Of a stretch of 64,000 nt of DNA, positions 34,116-42,377 are shown piece after piece (the stretch's first letter is position 1; the number at the start of each line of letters is the position of its first letter). The translations under genes and the position numbers were made by a program. The notes below the pieces were generated by a model. It did no database searches, was not told the DNA's origin, and was given only the letters and a program-made list of their open reading frames with translations. The stretch is taken from positions 92,833-156,832 of the forward strand of contig NZ_CAXHZL010000010.1 in assembly GCF_964022235.1 (NCBI RefSeq). Direction: 5' to 3'. Source of the DNA: Limimaricola sp964022235 (GTDB lineage: Bacteria > Pseudomonadota > Alphaproteobacteria > Rhodobacterales > Rhodobacteraceae).

Positions 34116-35044
34116 GTCGCCTCCCGGCCCGTCAGGGCAAAGAACACCTCCTCCAGGCTCGGCGCGCCGAGCGAGAACTCCGATAGTCGGATATGCGCCT
34201 CAGTCAGCCGCGCCAGATGCGCCGCGGCCTCGGCATCGTCGGTTACAGGAACGGAAAGCCGCCCGCCCTCGGGATCAGCCTGCGCGGTCTCGCCCAAGAT
34301 GCCCAGTGCGATGTCGCGATTGCCGGGATCGAGCGGGGTGACATGCAGCACGCCGGAGCCGGTCTGCGCCTTGAGCTCGCGGCTGGTGCCTTCAGCGATC
34401 TTGCGGCCCTTGTCGATCACCGCGATGCGGCCCGCGAGTTGGTCGGCTTCTTCGAGATACTGGGTGGTGAGCAGGATCGTCACGCCTTCGGAGGCGAGGC
34501 CCCGGATCAGCCGCCAGACACCGGCGCGCGCCGAAGGGTCGAGACCCGTGGTCGGTTCGTCGAGGAACAGCACGCCGGGGCTGACGATCAGGGAGGCTGC
34601 GATGTCGAGTCGGCGGCGCATGCCGCCCGAGTAGTCCTTGACCTGCTTTCTGGCCGCCTCCACGAGGTCGAAGGCTTCCAGCAGCGCATCGGCCCGCGCG
34701 CGCGCCGCGCGCCAGCCAAAGCCCCAAAGCCGCGACAGCATCACGAGATTCTCGCGACCCGTGAGGTCTTCGTCGAGCGAGGCGAATTGCCCGGTCATGG
34801 CGATGGCGGCGCGCACCTGTTCGGGGTGACGTGCGAGATCGTGACCCATGACCTGCGCCTCGCCTGCATCGGCGCGGGTGAGCGTGGCGAGAATGCGCAG
34901 CAGCGTTGTCTTGCCCGCGCCATTGGGGCCGAGAATGGCGAATATCATGCCACGCGGCACGTCGAGATCAATGCCGTCCACCGCCCGAAGATCGCCGAAG
35001 CTGCGGCGCAGCCCGCGCGCGCGGATTGCCAGATCACCCTGCAT
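34112..35044 (-). CDS. ABC exporter ATP-binding protein (DrrA type)
   Basis: The 310-residue ATPase has Walker A GPNGAGKTT (39-47), signature YSGGMRRRLDIAASL, Walker B LFLDEPTTGLDP and the DrrA-type C-terminal domain ending LEEVFFALTGREAT. The start is ATG 35044 with GGAGGG upstream. It pairs with the DrrB-like permease downstream and diverges from the argD leader. Confidence 0.93.
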   Translation of the reverse strand: MQGDLAIRARGLRRSFGDLRAVDGIDLDVPRGMIFAILGPNGAGKTTLLRILATLTRADAGEAQVMGHDLARHPEQVRAAIAMTGQFASLDEDLTGRENLVMLSRLWGFGWRAARARADALLEAFDLVEAARKQVKDYSGGMRRRLDIAASLIVSPGVLFLDEPTTGLDPSARAGVWRLIRGLASEGVTILLTTQYLEEADQLAGRIAVIDKGRKIAEGTSRELKAQTGSGVLHVTPLDPGNRDIALGILGETAQADPEGGRLSVPVTDDAEAAAHLARLTEAHIRLSEFSLGAPSLEEVFFALTGREAT

Positions 35045-35145
35045 GCCGTCCCTCCATCGTCTTTCGAAAAAGGCTAGCATGGCGCAGGCCATGTGCTGCG
35101 GTTTTCCTCTTTTCGTCCGCGCATTCCTCGCCTAACGTCGCGCCC

Positions 35146-35190
35146 ATGACGCAGATCGCCGCCTTCGCCGCCTCTCGACGCCGACGCTGA
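35146..35190 (+). CDS. Arginine-rich leader peptide upstream of argD (candidate attenuator)
   Basis: A 14-codon ORF reads MTQIAAFAASRRRR and ends with four consecutive Arg codons (CGA CGC CGA CGC, 35176-35187) immediately before TGA. It ends 109 bp before argD and is followed by hairpins. This is the layout of amino-acid attenuation leaders such as trpL and hisL, with the codon matching the pathway's end product. A -10-like TAACGT (35133-35138) sits 7 bp before the ATG and no Shine-Dalgarno is seen, so the leader mRNA may be leaderless, as reported for alphaproteobacterial trpL. Confidence 0.7.
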   Translation: MTQIAAFAASRRRR

Positions 35191-35227
35191 AGCCCTCCGG
35201 GCTTTGCGACGCGGCCGCTTTTGCGTC
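35190..35227 (+). promoter_or_regulatory. Hairpins after the arginine leader (possible terminator/antiterminator)
   Basis: AAGCCC-TCC-GGGCTT (35189/35190-35204) starts at the leader stop. Then GACGC (35208-35212) can pair with GCGTC (35223-35227), followed by the pyrimidine run TTCCTTCCC. GACGC also occurs twice within the Arg codons (35177-35181 and 35183-35187), so GCGTC has mutually exclusive partners. Confidence 0.5.
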
Positions 35228-35252
35228 TTCCTTCCCAAGCGACAATTGACTC

Positions 35253-35280
35253 GCCCCTGCCGCTGCGGCACCAACGGGGC
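35253..35280 (+). other. Stable hairpin just before argD
   Basis: Inner stem TGCCG-CTG-CGGCA inside an outer GCCCC/GGGGC stem with a five-base bulge. It ends 19 bp before the argD ATG, close to the ribosome-binding region. Confidence 0.5.
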
Positions 35281-35299
35281 CTCTTACAGGACCATTGCC

Positions 35300-36484
35300 A
35301 TGATCCCCTCGATCCTGCCGACCTACAACCGCGCGCCGCTTTCCTTTGTAAAGGGCGAGGGCGTCTGGCTGCAGACCGAGGACGGGCGGCGATTTCTCGA
35401 TCTGGGCGCGGGCATCGCGGTCAACGCGCTAGGTCACGCCAACCCCGATCTCGTCGATGCGCTGACCACTCAGGCGAACGCGCTGTGGCATGTCTCGAAC
35501 CTCTACCAGATCCCGGCGCAGCAAAAGCTTGCCGATGCTTTGGTCGAGCACAGCTTCGCCGACACCTGTTTCTTCACCAACTCGGGCACCGAGGCGATGG
35601 AGCTGGCGGTGAAGATGGCCCGGAAATACTGGCACGATCGGGGCCAGCCCGAGCGGACCCGCATCCTGACCTTCGAGGGTGCCTTTCACGGCCGCTCATC
35701 GGCGGCGATCGCCGCCGTCGGCACCGAGAAGATGACCAAAGGCTTCGGACCCCTGCTGCCGGGCTTCACGCAGCTGCCTTGGGGCGATCACGACGCACTG
35801 CGCGAAGCGGCGGCACAGCCGGATGTCGGCGCGATCCTGATCGAGCCAGTGCAGGGCGAGGGCGGCATTCGTCCGGTTCCCGATCAATGCCTCAAGGGCC
35901 TGCGCGATTTGTGCGACGACATCGGCGCGCTCTTGATCTTCGACGAGGTGCAATGCGGCATGGGCCGGACCGGCAAGCTCTTTGCCCATGAATGGGCGGG
36001 CGTCACCCCGGACATCATGATGGTCGCCAAGGGCATCGGTGGCGGCTTTCCCTTGGGCGCGGTGCTGGCGACCGAAGCCGCGGCGGCGGCTATGGTGGCG
36101 GGCACGCATGGTTCGACCTATGGCGGCAACCCGCTGGCCTGCGCGGTGGGCGCGAAGGTGGTGGAGATCGTCGCCGACGAGGGGTTCCTCGACGGGGTGC
36201 GGGCGCGGTCGGGGCGGCTGCGCCAAGGGCTCGAGGGTCTGGTTGCCAGCCACCCGGAGGTGTTCGAGGGGGTGCGCGGCGCGGGGCTGATGCTGGGCCT
36301 CAAATGCAAGGCAGCGCCCGGCGATGTGGTGCAGGCGGGCTATGCCGAGGAGGTCCTGACCGTGCCCGCCGCCGACAACGTGGTGCGGCTGCTGCCGCCC
36401 TTGAACATCACCGAGGCCGAGATCGACGAGGCGCTGTCCCGGCTTGACCGGGCGGCGGCGCGGATCGGGTCCGATGCCGGGTAA
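35300..36484 (+). CDS. argD: Acetylornithine / succinyldiaminopimelate aminotransferase
   Basis: ArgD is a PLP enzyme of arginine synthesis (N-acetylornithine from the semialdehyde) that can also serve lysine synthesis. The 394-residue product shows FTNSGTEAMELAVKMAR, LTFEGAFHGRSSAAI, the D215 in LIFDEVQCG and the PLP lysine K244 in MMVAKGIGGGFPLGAVL. The start is ATG 35300, with AGGA upstream; the longer reading from 35204 would run through the leader hairpins. It is the first structural gene of an arginine block with argF. Confidence 0.95.
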   Translation: MIPSILPTYNRAPLSFVKGEGVWLQTEDGRRFLDLGAGIAVNALGHANPDLVDALTTQANALWHVSNLYQIPAQQKLADALVEHSFADTCFFTNSGTEAMELAVKMARKYWHDRGQPERTRILTFEGAFHGRSSAAIAAVGTEKMTKGFGPLLPGFTQLPWGDHDALREAAAQPDVGAILIEPVQGEGGIRPVPDQCLKGLRDLCDDIGALLIFDEVQCGMGRTGKLFAHEWAGVTPDIMMVAKGIGGGFPLGAVLATEAAAAAMVAGTHGSTYGGNPLACAVGAKVVEIVADEGFLDGVRARSGRLRQGLEGLVASHPEVFEGVRGAGLMLGLKCKAAPGDVVQAGYAEEVLTVPAADNVVRLLPPLNITEAEIDEALSRLDRAAARIGSDAG

Positions 36485-36974
36485 CTACCGCTTCAGGCCG
36501 CTGGTCGCTTCCGACCGGCGGCTGTTCGACCGCTGGCTGGCGGAGCCGCATATCGGCGGCTGGTGGGGCGACGCGGCCAGCGAATGGGCCGAGATCACCC
36601 GCGACTGGGCCGAGGGCAACACCGGCACCGACATGCGCATCGTCGAGCAGGACGGGCATCCCTTTGCCTATGTGCAGGACTACGAGGCGCATTTCTACGA
36701 CATGCCGCATTACGCGCATCTGCCCAAAGGCGCGCGGGGCATGGACGCCTTCCTCGGCGACCCGGCGTTTCTGGGAAAGGGCCACGGCGCGGCCTTCCTG
36801 CGTGCGCGGGCGCTGCAATTGATCGCCGCGGGCGCGCCTCTCGTCGCGGTCGATCCCTCGCCCGACAATGCCCGCGCCATCGCCGCCTATCTGCGCGCGG
36901 GCTTTACAGGCGACGCCGTGATGCCCTGCGAGGACGGCTCGCCGATCCGGCTGATGACGCTGGAGCGGGCATGA
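36474..36974 (+). CDS. GNAT N-acetyltransferase, AAC(6')-like subgroup
   Basis: The 166-residue product (YRFRPLVASDRRLFDRWLAEPHIGGWWGD) resembles the group containing aminoglycoside 6'-acetyltransferases and siderophore-lysine acetyltransferases. It has FLGDPAFLGKGHGAAFLRARAL for acetyl-CoA binding and VDPSPDNARAIAAYLRAGF. The ATG at 36474 lies inside the end of argD (11-bp overlap), so it is co-translated with it. The substrate is unknown; resistance should not be assumed. Confidence 0.88.
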   Translation: MPGNYRFRPLVASDRRLFDRWLAEPHIGGWWGDAASEWAEITRDWAEGNTGTDMRIVEQDGHPFAYVQDYEAHFYDMPHYAHLPKGARGMDAFLGDPAFLGKGHGAAFLRARALQLIAAGAPLVAVDPSPDNARAIAAYLRAGFTGDAVMPCEDGSPIRLMTLERA

Positions 36975-37062
36975 GATTACCATTCACCAATGACACGGGA
37001 GGAGGTCGCGACCGCGACGCCGGGCAGCGCCCGCCTTTCGACACCAGACCGAAGAGACAGCC

Positions 37063-37989
37063 ATGACCCACTTCCTCGACATCCTGCCCACGCCCACTGC
37101 CGATCTGCGCCAGATGATCGGCCAGGCCCGCGCCATGAAGGACGCGCGTCAGGACCGCCCGAAGGGCATGTGCGACGATGAGACCCCGCTCGCGGGCCGG
37201 ATGGTGGCGCTGATCTTCGAAAAGCCCTCGACCCGCACCCGTGTCAGCTTTGACGTCGGCGCGCGGCAGATGGGCGCGCAGACCATGGTTCTGTCCGGCA
37301 CCGACATGCAGCTTGGCCATGGCGAGACCATCGCCGACACGGCCCGTGTGCTGTCGCGCTACGTCGATCTCATCATGATCCGCACTTTCGAGGAGCAGAC
37401 GCTTCTCGAGATGGCCGAAAACGCCACCGTGCCGGTGATCAACGGCCTGACCAACCGCACCCACCCGTGCCAGATCATGGCCGACATCATGACCTTCGAA
37501 GAGCATCGCGGGCCGATCAAGGGCCGCAAGGTGGTCTGGTCGGGCGACGGCAACAACGTCTTTGCAAGCTTCGCGCAGGCCGCCGCGCAGTTCGAGTTCG
37601 ACCTTGTCTTCACCGGCCCGCGCCCGCTCGACCCCGAGCCCGAGATCCTCGAGGCGGCGCGCGCGGCGGGCGGCAACATCGAGATCATTCGTGATCCCAT
37701 GGCGGCGGTGGAGGGGGCCGACCTCGTCGTTACCGACACTTGGGTCTCGATGCATGATCCCGTCTCGGCACGCGAGCGCAGGCACAACCAGCTGCGCGGC
37801 TATCAGGTCAACGCCGAGCTGATGTCGCGCGCCAAGCCCGACGCGTTGTTCATGCACTGCCTGCCCGCGCACCGCGACGACGAGGCGACGAGCGAGGTGA
37901 TGGATGGGCCGCATTCGGTGATCTTCGACGAGGCCGAGAACCGCCTGCACGCGCAAAAGGCGGTGATGCGCTGGTGCTTGGGCGCGTGA
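37063..37989 (+). CDS. argF: Ornithine carbamoyltransferase
   Basis: ArgF condenses ornithine with carbamoyl phosphate (made by CarAB) to citrulline. The 308-residue product has the carbamoyl-phosphate loop STRTR (56-60) in FEKPSTRTRVSFDVG, HPCQIMAD, DTWVSM and the ornithine motif HCLPAHR. It is transcribed after argD and a GNAT gene, with an 88-bp gap and its own GAGACAGCC spacer before the ATG. The next gene overlaps its stop as GTGA. Confidence 0.97.
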   Translation: MTHFLDILPTPTADLRQMIGQARAMKDARQDRPKGMCDDETPLAGRMVALIFEKPSTRTRVSFDVGARQMGAQTMVLSGTDMQLGHGETIADTARVLSRYVDLIMIRTFEEQTLLEMAENATVPVINGLTNRTHPCQIMADIMTFEEHRGPIKGRKVVWSGDGNNVFASFAQAAAQFEFDLVFTGPRPLDPEPEILEAARAAGGNIEIIRDPMAAVEGADLVVTDTWVSMHDPVSARERRHNQLRGYQVNAELMSRAKPDALFMHCLPAHRDDEATSEVMDGPHSVIFDEAENRLHAQKAVMRWCLGA

Positions 37990-38507
37990 CGCCCGAATTT
38001 CGGCTGGTGCCGCTCGGGGTCGAGGACGCCGAGGCGCTCTCGGCCTTTGAGCTGGCCAGCCGCGACTGGTTCGAGCGCGAGGTGCCGCCGCGCCCGCCGG
38101 CCTATTTCGCGCCCGAGACGCTGCGCGAGATCCTGCGCGAGATGCTCGAGGGCCCGGAGGCGGAACGCGCCCGCTTCTTTCTGGTGCGTGCCATGGACGG
38201 GACGATCATGGGCCGGGTCAACCTGACCGGCATCACCGAAGGGCCGCAGGGCCGCGTGGCAGAGGTCGGCTACCGCATCGGTGCCGCCCATGCGGGAAAG
38301 GGTCTCGCCCGCGCAGCACTGGGCGTGGCGATCCACGTGGCGCGCGAGATCGGCCTCGATCGGCTCAGGGCCAAGGTACCCGAGCATCACATCGCCTCGA
38401 TCAAGGTGCTGGAGGCCAATGAGTTCATACCCACGGGGGAGGCGCCCGCGCAGGCCGAACTGCATGGCGCTCCGCTGACGCTCCTCCATTACGCCCGCGA
38501 TCTGTGA
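37986..38507 (+). CDS. GNAT N-acetyltransferase, RimJ/RimL-like
   Basis: The 173-residue product has VGYRIGAAHAGKGLARAALGVAIHVA (acetyl-CoA loop) and VPEHHIASIKVLEANEFIPTGE, typical of ribosomal-protein-alanine acetyltransferase relatives. A GTG start at 37986 overlaps the argF stop as GTGA; a GTG at 37974 would lie deeper inside argF and is less likely. Its acceptor is unknown. Confidence 0.86.
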   Translation: MTPEFRLVPLGVEDAEALSAFELASRDWFEREVPPRPPAYFAPETLREILREMLEGPEAERARFFLVRAMDGTIMGRVNLTGITEGPQGRVAEVGYRIGAAHAGKGLARAALGVAIHVAREIGLDRLRAKVPEHHIASIKVLEANEFIPTGEAPAQAELHGAPLTLLHYARDL

Positions 38508-38564
38508 CGGGGAACGCGGCTCCGCGCCTCGCGTTGGTTCCGAGCCCATATCCCGGAGACCGCC

Positions 38565-39236
38565 ATGCCCCGCCCCGATGCCATCGCCTTCGACGTGGTC
38601 GAGACGCTGTTCTCGCTCGAACGCCTGCGGCCGCGCCTGACAGACGCGGGGCTGCAAGCGCATCAGTTGGAAACATGGTTCGCGCAGATGCTGCGCGATG
38701 CCTTCGCGCTGGGCGCACTCAACATCTACAAGCCGTTTCGCGAGGTCGCGGAATCGACGCTCGACGTGATGATGGAGCAGCAGGGCATCGAAGGGCGCGC
38801 GGAGCGGATCGAGGCAATCCTGTCGGGCTTTACCGAACTCGATGCCGAGCCGGACGTGCGGCCCGCGATGCAGGCGCTGACACAGGCCGGGGTGCCGATC
38901 GCCGCGGTGACCAACGGCAGCAAGAAGGTCACCCGCGCGCTGATCGAGCGAAACGGGCTGTCGGATCTGGTCGCGCATGTGATCTCGGTTGACGAAGTGG
39001 GTCGCTGGAAACCGGCGGCGCAGGTCTATCACCATGCCGCCGCTCGGATCGGCGTGGCATCGGAGCGGCTCGCGCTCGTTGCGGCGCATGGCTGGGACGT
39101 GCAGGGCGCGCGCAGCGCCGGGCTGATCACCGGATACGTCGCCCGCAATGGCCAGCCGCGCGGTGCGGTCATGGCCCCGGCGGATGTCGAGGCGGCGACA
39201 TTGACCGAAGTGGTGGATCGTCTGCTGAAAGCCTAG
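38565..39236 (+). CDS. HAD-superfamily hydrolase, haloacid dehalogenase type II-like
   Basis: The 223-residue protein has nucleophile D10 (IAFDVVETLFSLE), N117 in VTNGSKK, K149 in GRWKP and D178 in AHGWDVQGA, the four positions of the L-2-haloacid dehalogenase class. Conserved residues suggest activity, but many relatives act on other substrates. It follows the second GNAT gene by 57 bp on the same strand and ends 1 bp before the converging NUDIX gene. Confidence 0.88.
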   Translation: MPRPDAIAFDVVETLFSLERLRPRLTDAGLQAHQLETWFAQMLRDAFALGALNIYKPFREVAESTLDVMMEQQGIEGRAERIEAILSGFTELDAEPDVRPAMQALTQAGVPIAAVTNGSKKVTRALIERNGLSDLVAHVISVDEVGRWKPAAQVYHHAAARIGVASERLALVAAHGWDVQGARSAGLITGYVARNGQPRGAVMAPADVEAATLTEVVDRLLKA

Positions 39237-39237
39237 A

Positions 39238-39684
39238 TCAGAGCGCGCGCAGGATCTCGCGCAGCCCGTCCTCGGTGACGAGCCGTGCGGCGACCTTGGC
39301 TGAGACCCAGCGCCGGTCGCGGCGTTTCACCTCCGGATAGACGTCGAGCACCTTCTTGGCCTTCACCTCGAAGACCCGCGTGATGCAGATATCCTCGTCG
39401 CCATGCTTGGACTGCTTGACCGCGACGAAGGTGCCGATCGGCTTGCGCTTGACCTTGCCCTCGCGGACACCGGCCTCTTCCCAAGCTTCGACCAAGGCGG
39501 CCTCGCTGTCGTGCTTGCCCTCCATGGGCCAACCCTTGGGCAGGATCCAGCGGCCCTCGGAGGAGGTCACGAGAAGCACTTCGCGGCCCTTTTTGCCCTT
39601 GCGATGGCACAGGGCGGCAAGCTGCCGATGGATCGGAGTGGTGTAGTTGCCGGACATGTCGTCCAGTAGGTCCTTGGGGCTCAT
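39238..39684 (-). CDS. NUDIX hydrolase
   Basis: The 148-residue protein carries a NUDIX box in the form GWPMEGKHDSEAALVEAWEEAG. The EEAG metal-binding core is intact, but the first Glu and the Arg of the classical G-x5-E-x7-RE motif are Lys and Val. That variant resembles a subgroup close to diphosphoinositol-polyphosphate hydrolases. The start is ATG 39684; the substrate is unknown. Confidence 0.9.
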   Translation of the reverse strand: MSPKDLLDDMSGNYTTPIHRQLAALCHRKGKKGREVLLVTSSEGRWILPKGWPMEGKHDSEAALVEAWEEAGVREGKVKRKPIGTFVAVKQSKHGDEDICITRVFEVKAKKVLDVYPEVKRRDRRWVSAKVAARLVTEDGLREILRAL

Positions 39685-39820
39685 ATGAGGCTGCCTCGAT
39701 AGTCGTACCGTTCTTGTTCTTATGGTGGGTAACATAACATCATGAACAGGTAATGCAAACTGACCCATCGATAGCCGAAAGCTTTGCTGAAAATGTGGCG
39801 TGATTGCCGCTAGGTTCGCT

Positions 39821-42229
39821 TCAGGTTCCGCGTGGCTTGGCGCGCAAGGTCGGCGCGGCCTCGGTCGGGTCCTCGGGCCAGGGGTGGCGCGGGTAGCGCC
39901 CGCGCATGTCCTTGCGCACGTCCGAATAGGAACTGGCCCAGAAGCCGGGCAGGTCGTCAGTGACCTGCACCGGGCGGCCTGCGGGCGACAGAAGCGTCAT
40001 CTTGAGCGGCGTGCCACCGATGGTCGGGTGCCGTGTGACGCCGAACACCTCCTGCAACCGGAGCGACACCTCGGGCACCGCACCACCATAGTCGATCGGC
40101 ACCTGCCGCCCCAGCGGCGTGTTGAAGCCCGGCGGCGCTTCGCGGTCGAGGATCTGGGTCTGGCCCCAGTCGAGCAGGGCGCGCCATGGCTTCAACAGAT
40201 CGAAGCTCTTCCAGTCGCCCGCGCTCTTCACACCGCCAAGATAGGGCAGCAGCCAGTCCTCCAGCGTCTCCATCAGCACCGCGTCCGACAGATCCGGCAT
40301 GTCCGCGCCGCCGCCGCGCACCAGCGTTACGCGGGACCGAAACCTCTCGGCTGCGGGCGAGGGGCGCAGGCCCAGCTGGCGCACGCCGGTCAGCATGGCG
40401 CGGGCGATCTCCTCTTCGGGGGCGTCGCGCCAGATCCGGTCCGACAGGGCGATGGCACCGAGCCGCTCTTGCAACCGCGCCACCACGCGGTTCTCGCGTC
40501 GCGACCAGTCGCAGACCGCGAACTCCGCGATGCGGTCGGCAAAGATCTCGCGCAGCTCGGCCTCTTCGATCCGCGCCGCCATGCGGATCTTGGCCTCGGG
40601 CACGTCGTCAGACTGATCCGTCGTCACGATCAGCCGCGCCCCCGCGAGCGGGTCGGTGGCCGTCATTACCGCGCCGCGCCCGCCCGACAGCAGCCATCGC
40701 GGGTCGTCACCCGGTCGGCGCAGGCCGATCCGGTCGGGATAGGCCAGCGCCGCAATCGCACCGGGCGACATCTCTGGGCCCTGCGCGCGGCCTCGCGACA
40801 GGCGCTTGGCCTCGTCGCGGATGCGGGCGAGCGCGCCCATGTCGGGCGCATGGGGCAGATCACGCCGCCCGGCGATGGCGGCAAGGCGGAGCGAGAGGTC
40901 GCAGCCCGCACCCCGCAGTGGATCGCGCTCGCCCATCAGCGCCGCGAGCGGCGCCGCCTGCGCGCCGGCAAGCTCCAGCATGTGGCCGAGCCGCGGGTGC
41001 AGCGGCAGCGCCGCGAGGCGGCGTCCGTGCGCCGTGATCGATCCCGCGCCGTCGAGCGCGCCCAAGTCCCGGAGCAGCGCCTGCGCCTCGAACAGGGCGG
41101 GGCCGGGCGGCGGCGTCAGAAAGGGCAGGGATTCCGAGCCCCATTGCGCCAGTTCGAGCGCCAGAGGCGCGAGATCGGCGCTGGCGATCTCGGGCAGGGG
41201 GAAGGCCGCGAGCGCGCCCTCTTCGCCACGGGTCCAGAGCCGGTAGGCTATGCCGGGCGCGACCCGTCCCGCGCGGCCCGAGCGCTGCGCGGCCTCGGCG
41301 CGGGTGACCTTCTCCGTCACCAGCCGCGACATGCCCGATCCGGGGTCGAAGCGGGCACGGCGGGCGCGGCCCGCGTCGACGACGATGCGGATGTCGGGGA
41401 TCGTCAGCGAGGTCTCGGCGATGGAGGTGGCCAGCACGACACGGCGGCCCGCGCCCGGCTCAAGCGCCGCCGTCTGTTGCGCAGGCGGCAGCGCGCCATA
41501 GAGCGGCAGCACATCGCAGCCCGTCAGGCGCGGTGTCAGCAGCCCCTGCACCCGCCGGATCTCGCCCTCGCCGGGCAGAAACACAAGGATCGAGCCTTCG
41601 GCCTCGTTCGCCGCGCGCACCACGAGATCGGCGACCTCCGCTTCGAGCCTTGCACGCGGGCCGAGAGGGCGGTCGAGCCAGCGCGTCTCGACCGGAAAGC
41701 TGCGGCCTTCCGAGACGACCATCGGTGCACCCATCAGATCGGCCACGGGCTGTGCGTCGAGCGTGGCCGACATCGCCACCAGCACCAGATCCTCGCGCAG
41801 CGCGCCGCGGATCTCGAGGCACAGCGCCAGACCGAAATCGGCGTTGAGCGAGCGTTCGTGGAATTCGTCGAAGATCACCGCGCCGATGCCTGTCAGCTCC
41901 GGGTCCGATTGCACCATTCGCGTGAGGATGCCTTCGGTAACAACCTCGATCCGTGTCGCCTTCGACACCTTGGCCTCGCCTCGGATGCGAAAGCCGACCG
42001 TCTCGCCGACCCGCTCGCCCAAGGTGGCGGCCATCCGCGCCGCTGCCGCCCGCGCCGCGAGACGTCGCGGCTCGAGCATGAGGATGCGCCCAGAGGTCTG
42101 CGGCAGCATGGCCAGCGGCACGCGCGTCGTCTTGCCCGCGCCGGGCGGGGCCATCAGCACCGCCTGTCCCTCGGCTTCAAGTGCCGCGAGCAGGTCGGGA
42201 ATGGCATCGTCGATCGGCAGTCGGGTCAT
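39821..42229 (-). CDS. hrpB: ATP-dependent helicase HrpB
   Basis: HrpB is a DEAH/RHA-family helicase of unclear role. The 802-residue product has Walker A APPGAGKTT (27-35), the DEAH-type box DEFH (121-124), MSATLD, TSIAETSLTIPDI and QRSGRAGR, followed by the HrpB C-terminal domain with DWGQTQILDREAP and the end region SYSDVRKDMRGRYPRHPWPEDP. The start is ATG 42229 (MTRLPIDD); a longer reading lies in the GC-rich spacer. It is monocistronic, with 136 bp downstream to the NUDIX gene. Confidence 0.95.
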   Translation of the reverse strand: MTRLPIDDAIPDLLAALEAEGQAVLMAPPGAGKTTRVPLAMLPQTSGRILMLEPRRLAARAAAARMAATLGERVGETVGFRIRGEAKVSKATRIEVVTEGILTRMVQSDPELTGIGAVIFDEFHERSLNADFGLALCLEIRGALREDLVLVAMSATLDAQPVADLMGAPMVVSEGRSFPVETRWLDRPLGPRARLEAEVADLVVRAANEAEGSILVFLPGEGEIRRVQGLLTPRLTGCDVLPLYGALPPAQQTAALEPGAGRRVVLATSIAETSLTIPDIRIVVDAGRARRARFDPGSGMSRLVTEKVTRAEAAQRSGRAGRVAPGIAYRLWTRGEEGALAAFPLPEIASADLAPLALELAQWGSESLPFLTPPPGPALFEAQALLRDLGALDGAGSITAHGRRLAALPLHPRLGHMLELAGAQAAPLAALMGERDPLRGAGCDLSLRLAAIAGRRDLPHAPDMGALARIRDEAKRLSRGRAQGPEMSPGAIAALAYPDRIGLRRPGDDPRWLLSGGRGAVMTATDPLAGARLIVTTDQSDDVPEAKIRMAARIEEAELREIFADRIAEFAVCDWSRRENRVVARLQERLGAIALSDRIWRDAPEEEIARAMLTGVRQLGLRPSPAAERFRSRVTLVRGGGADMPDLSDAVLMETLEDWLLPYLGGVKSAGDWKSFDLLKPWRALLDWGQTQILDREAPPGFNTPLGRQVPIDYGGAVPEVSLRLQEVFGVTRHPTIGGTPLKMTLLSPAGRPVQVTDDLPGFWASSYSDVRKDMRGRYPRHPWPEDPTEAAPTLRAKPRGT

Positions 42230-42253
42230 GGCGCGCCTCGGGTCGGCCGGGCC

Positions 42254-42311
42254 GGGGGCCTTGCCCCCGCCGCCCGCCGGGCGGCTCCCCGGGAAAATTT
42301 CAGGAGCAAAG
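42254..42311 (+). repeat. GC-rich hairpins plus GAGTATTT-type element, copy 3
   Basis: GGGGG-CCTTG-CCCCC and GCCGCCCG/CGGGCGGC hairpins precede the element GAAAATTTCAGGAGCAAAG (42293-42311). The same hairpin-plus-element arrangement occurs at 53117-53196. Confidence 0.5.
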
Positions 42312-42321
42312 TCGCATGCGA

Positions 42322-42356
42322 AAAGGCCCGGCACCTCGTGGGAGGGCCGGGCCTTT
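42322..42356 (-). terminator. Terminator of rpmB
   Basis: AAAGGCCCGGC (42322-42332) pairs with GCCGGGCCTTT (42346-42356); on the minus strand a T-run follows. It lies 21 bp after the rpmB stop. Confidence 0.85.
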
Positions 42357-42377
42357 CTGTTCGCGATCCCAAAAAGA

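Noticed and set aside
36474..36974. Calling the AAC(6')-like GNAT an aminoglycoside-resistance gene
   Set aside because: Family resemblance alone does not show activity, and the gene is embedded in a biosynthetic operon with no mobile element nearby.
39580..39620. NUDIX box with Lys and Val at two classical positions, as a sign of inactivation
   Set aside because: The EEAG metal-binding core is intact, and the Lys variant seems to be usual for this alphaproteobacterial subgroup.
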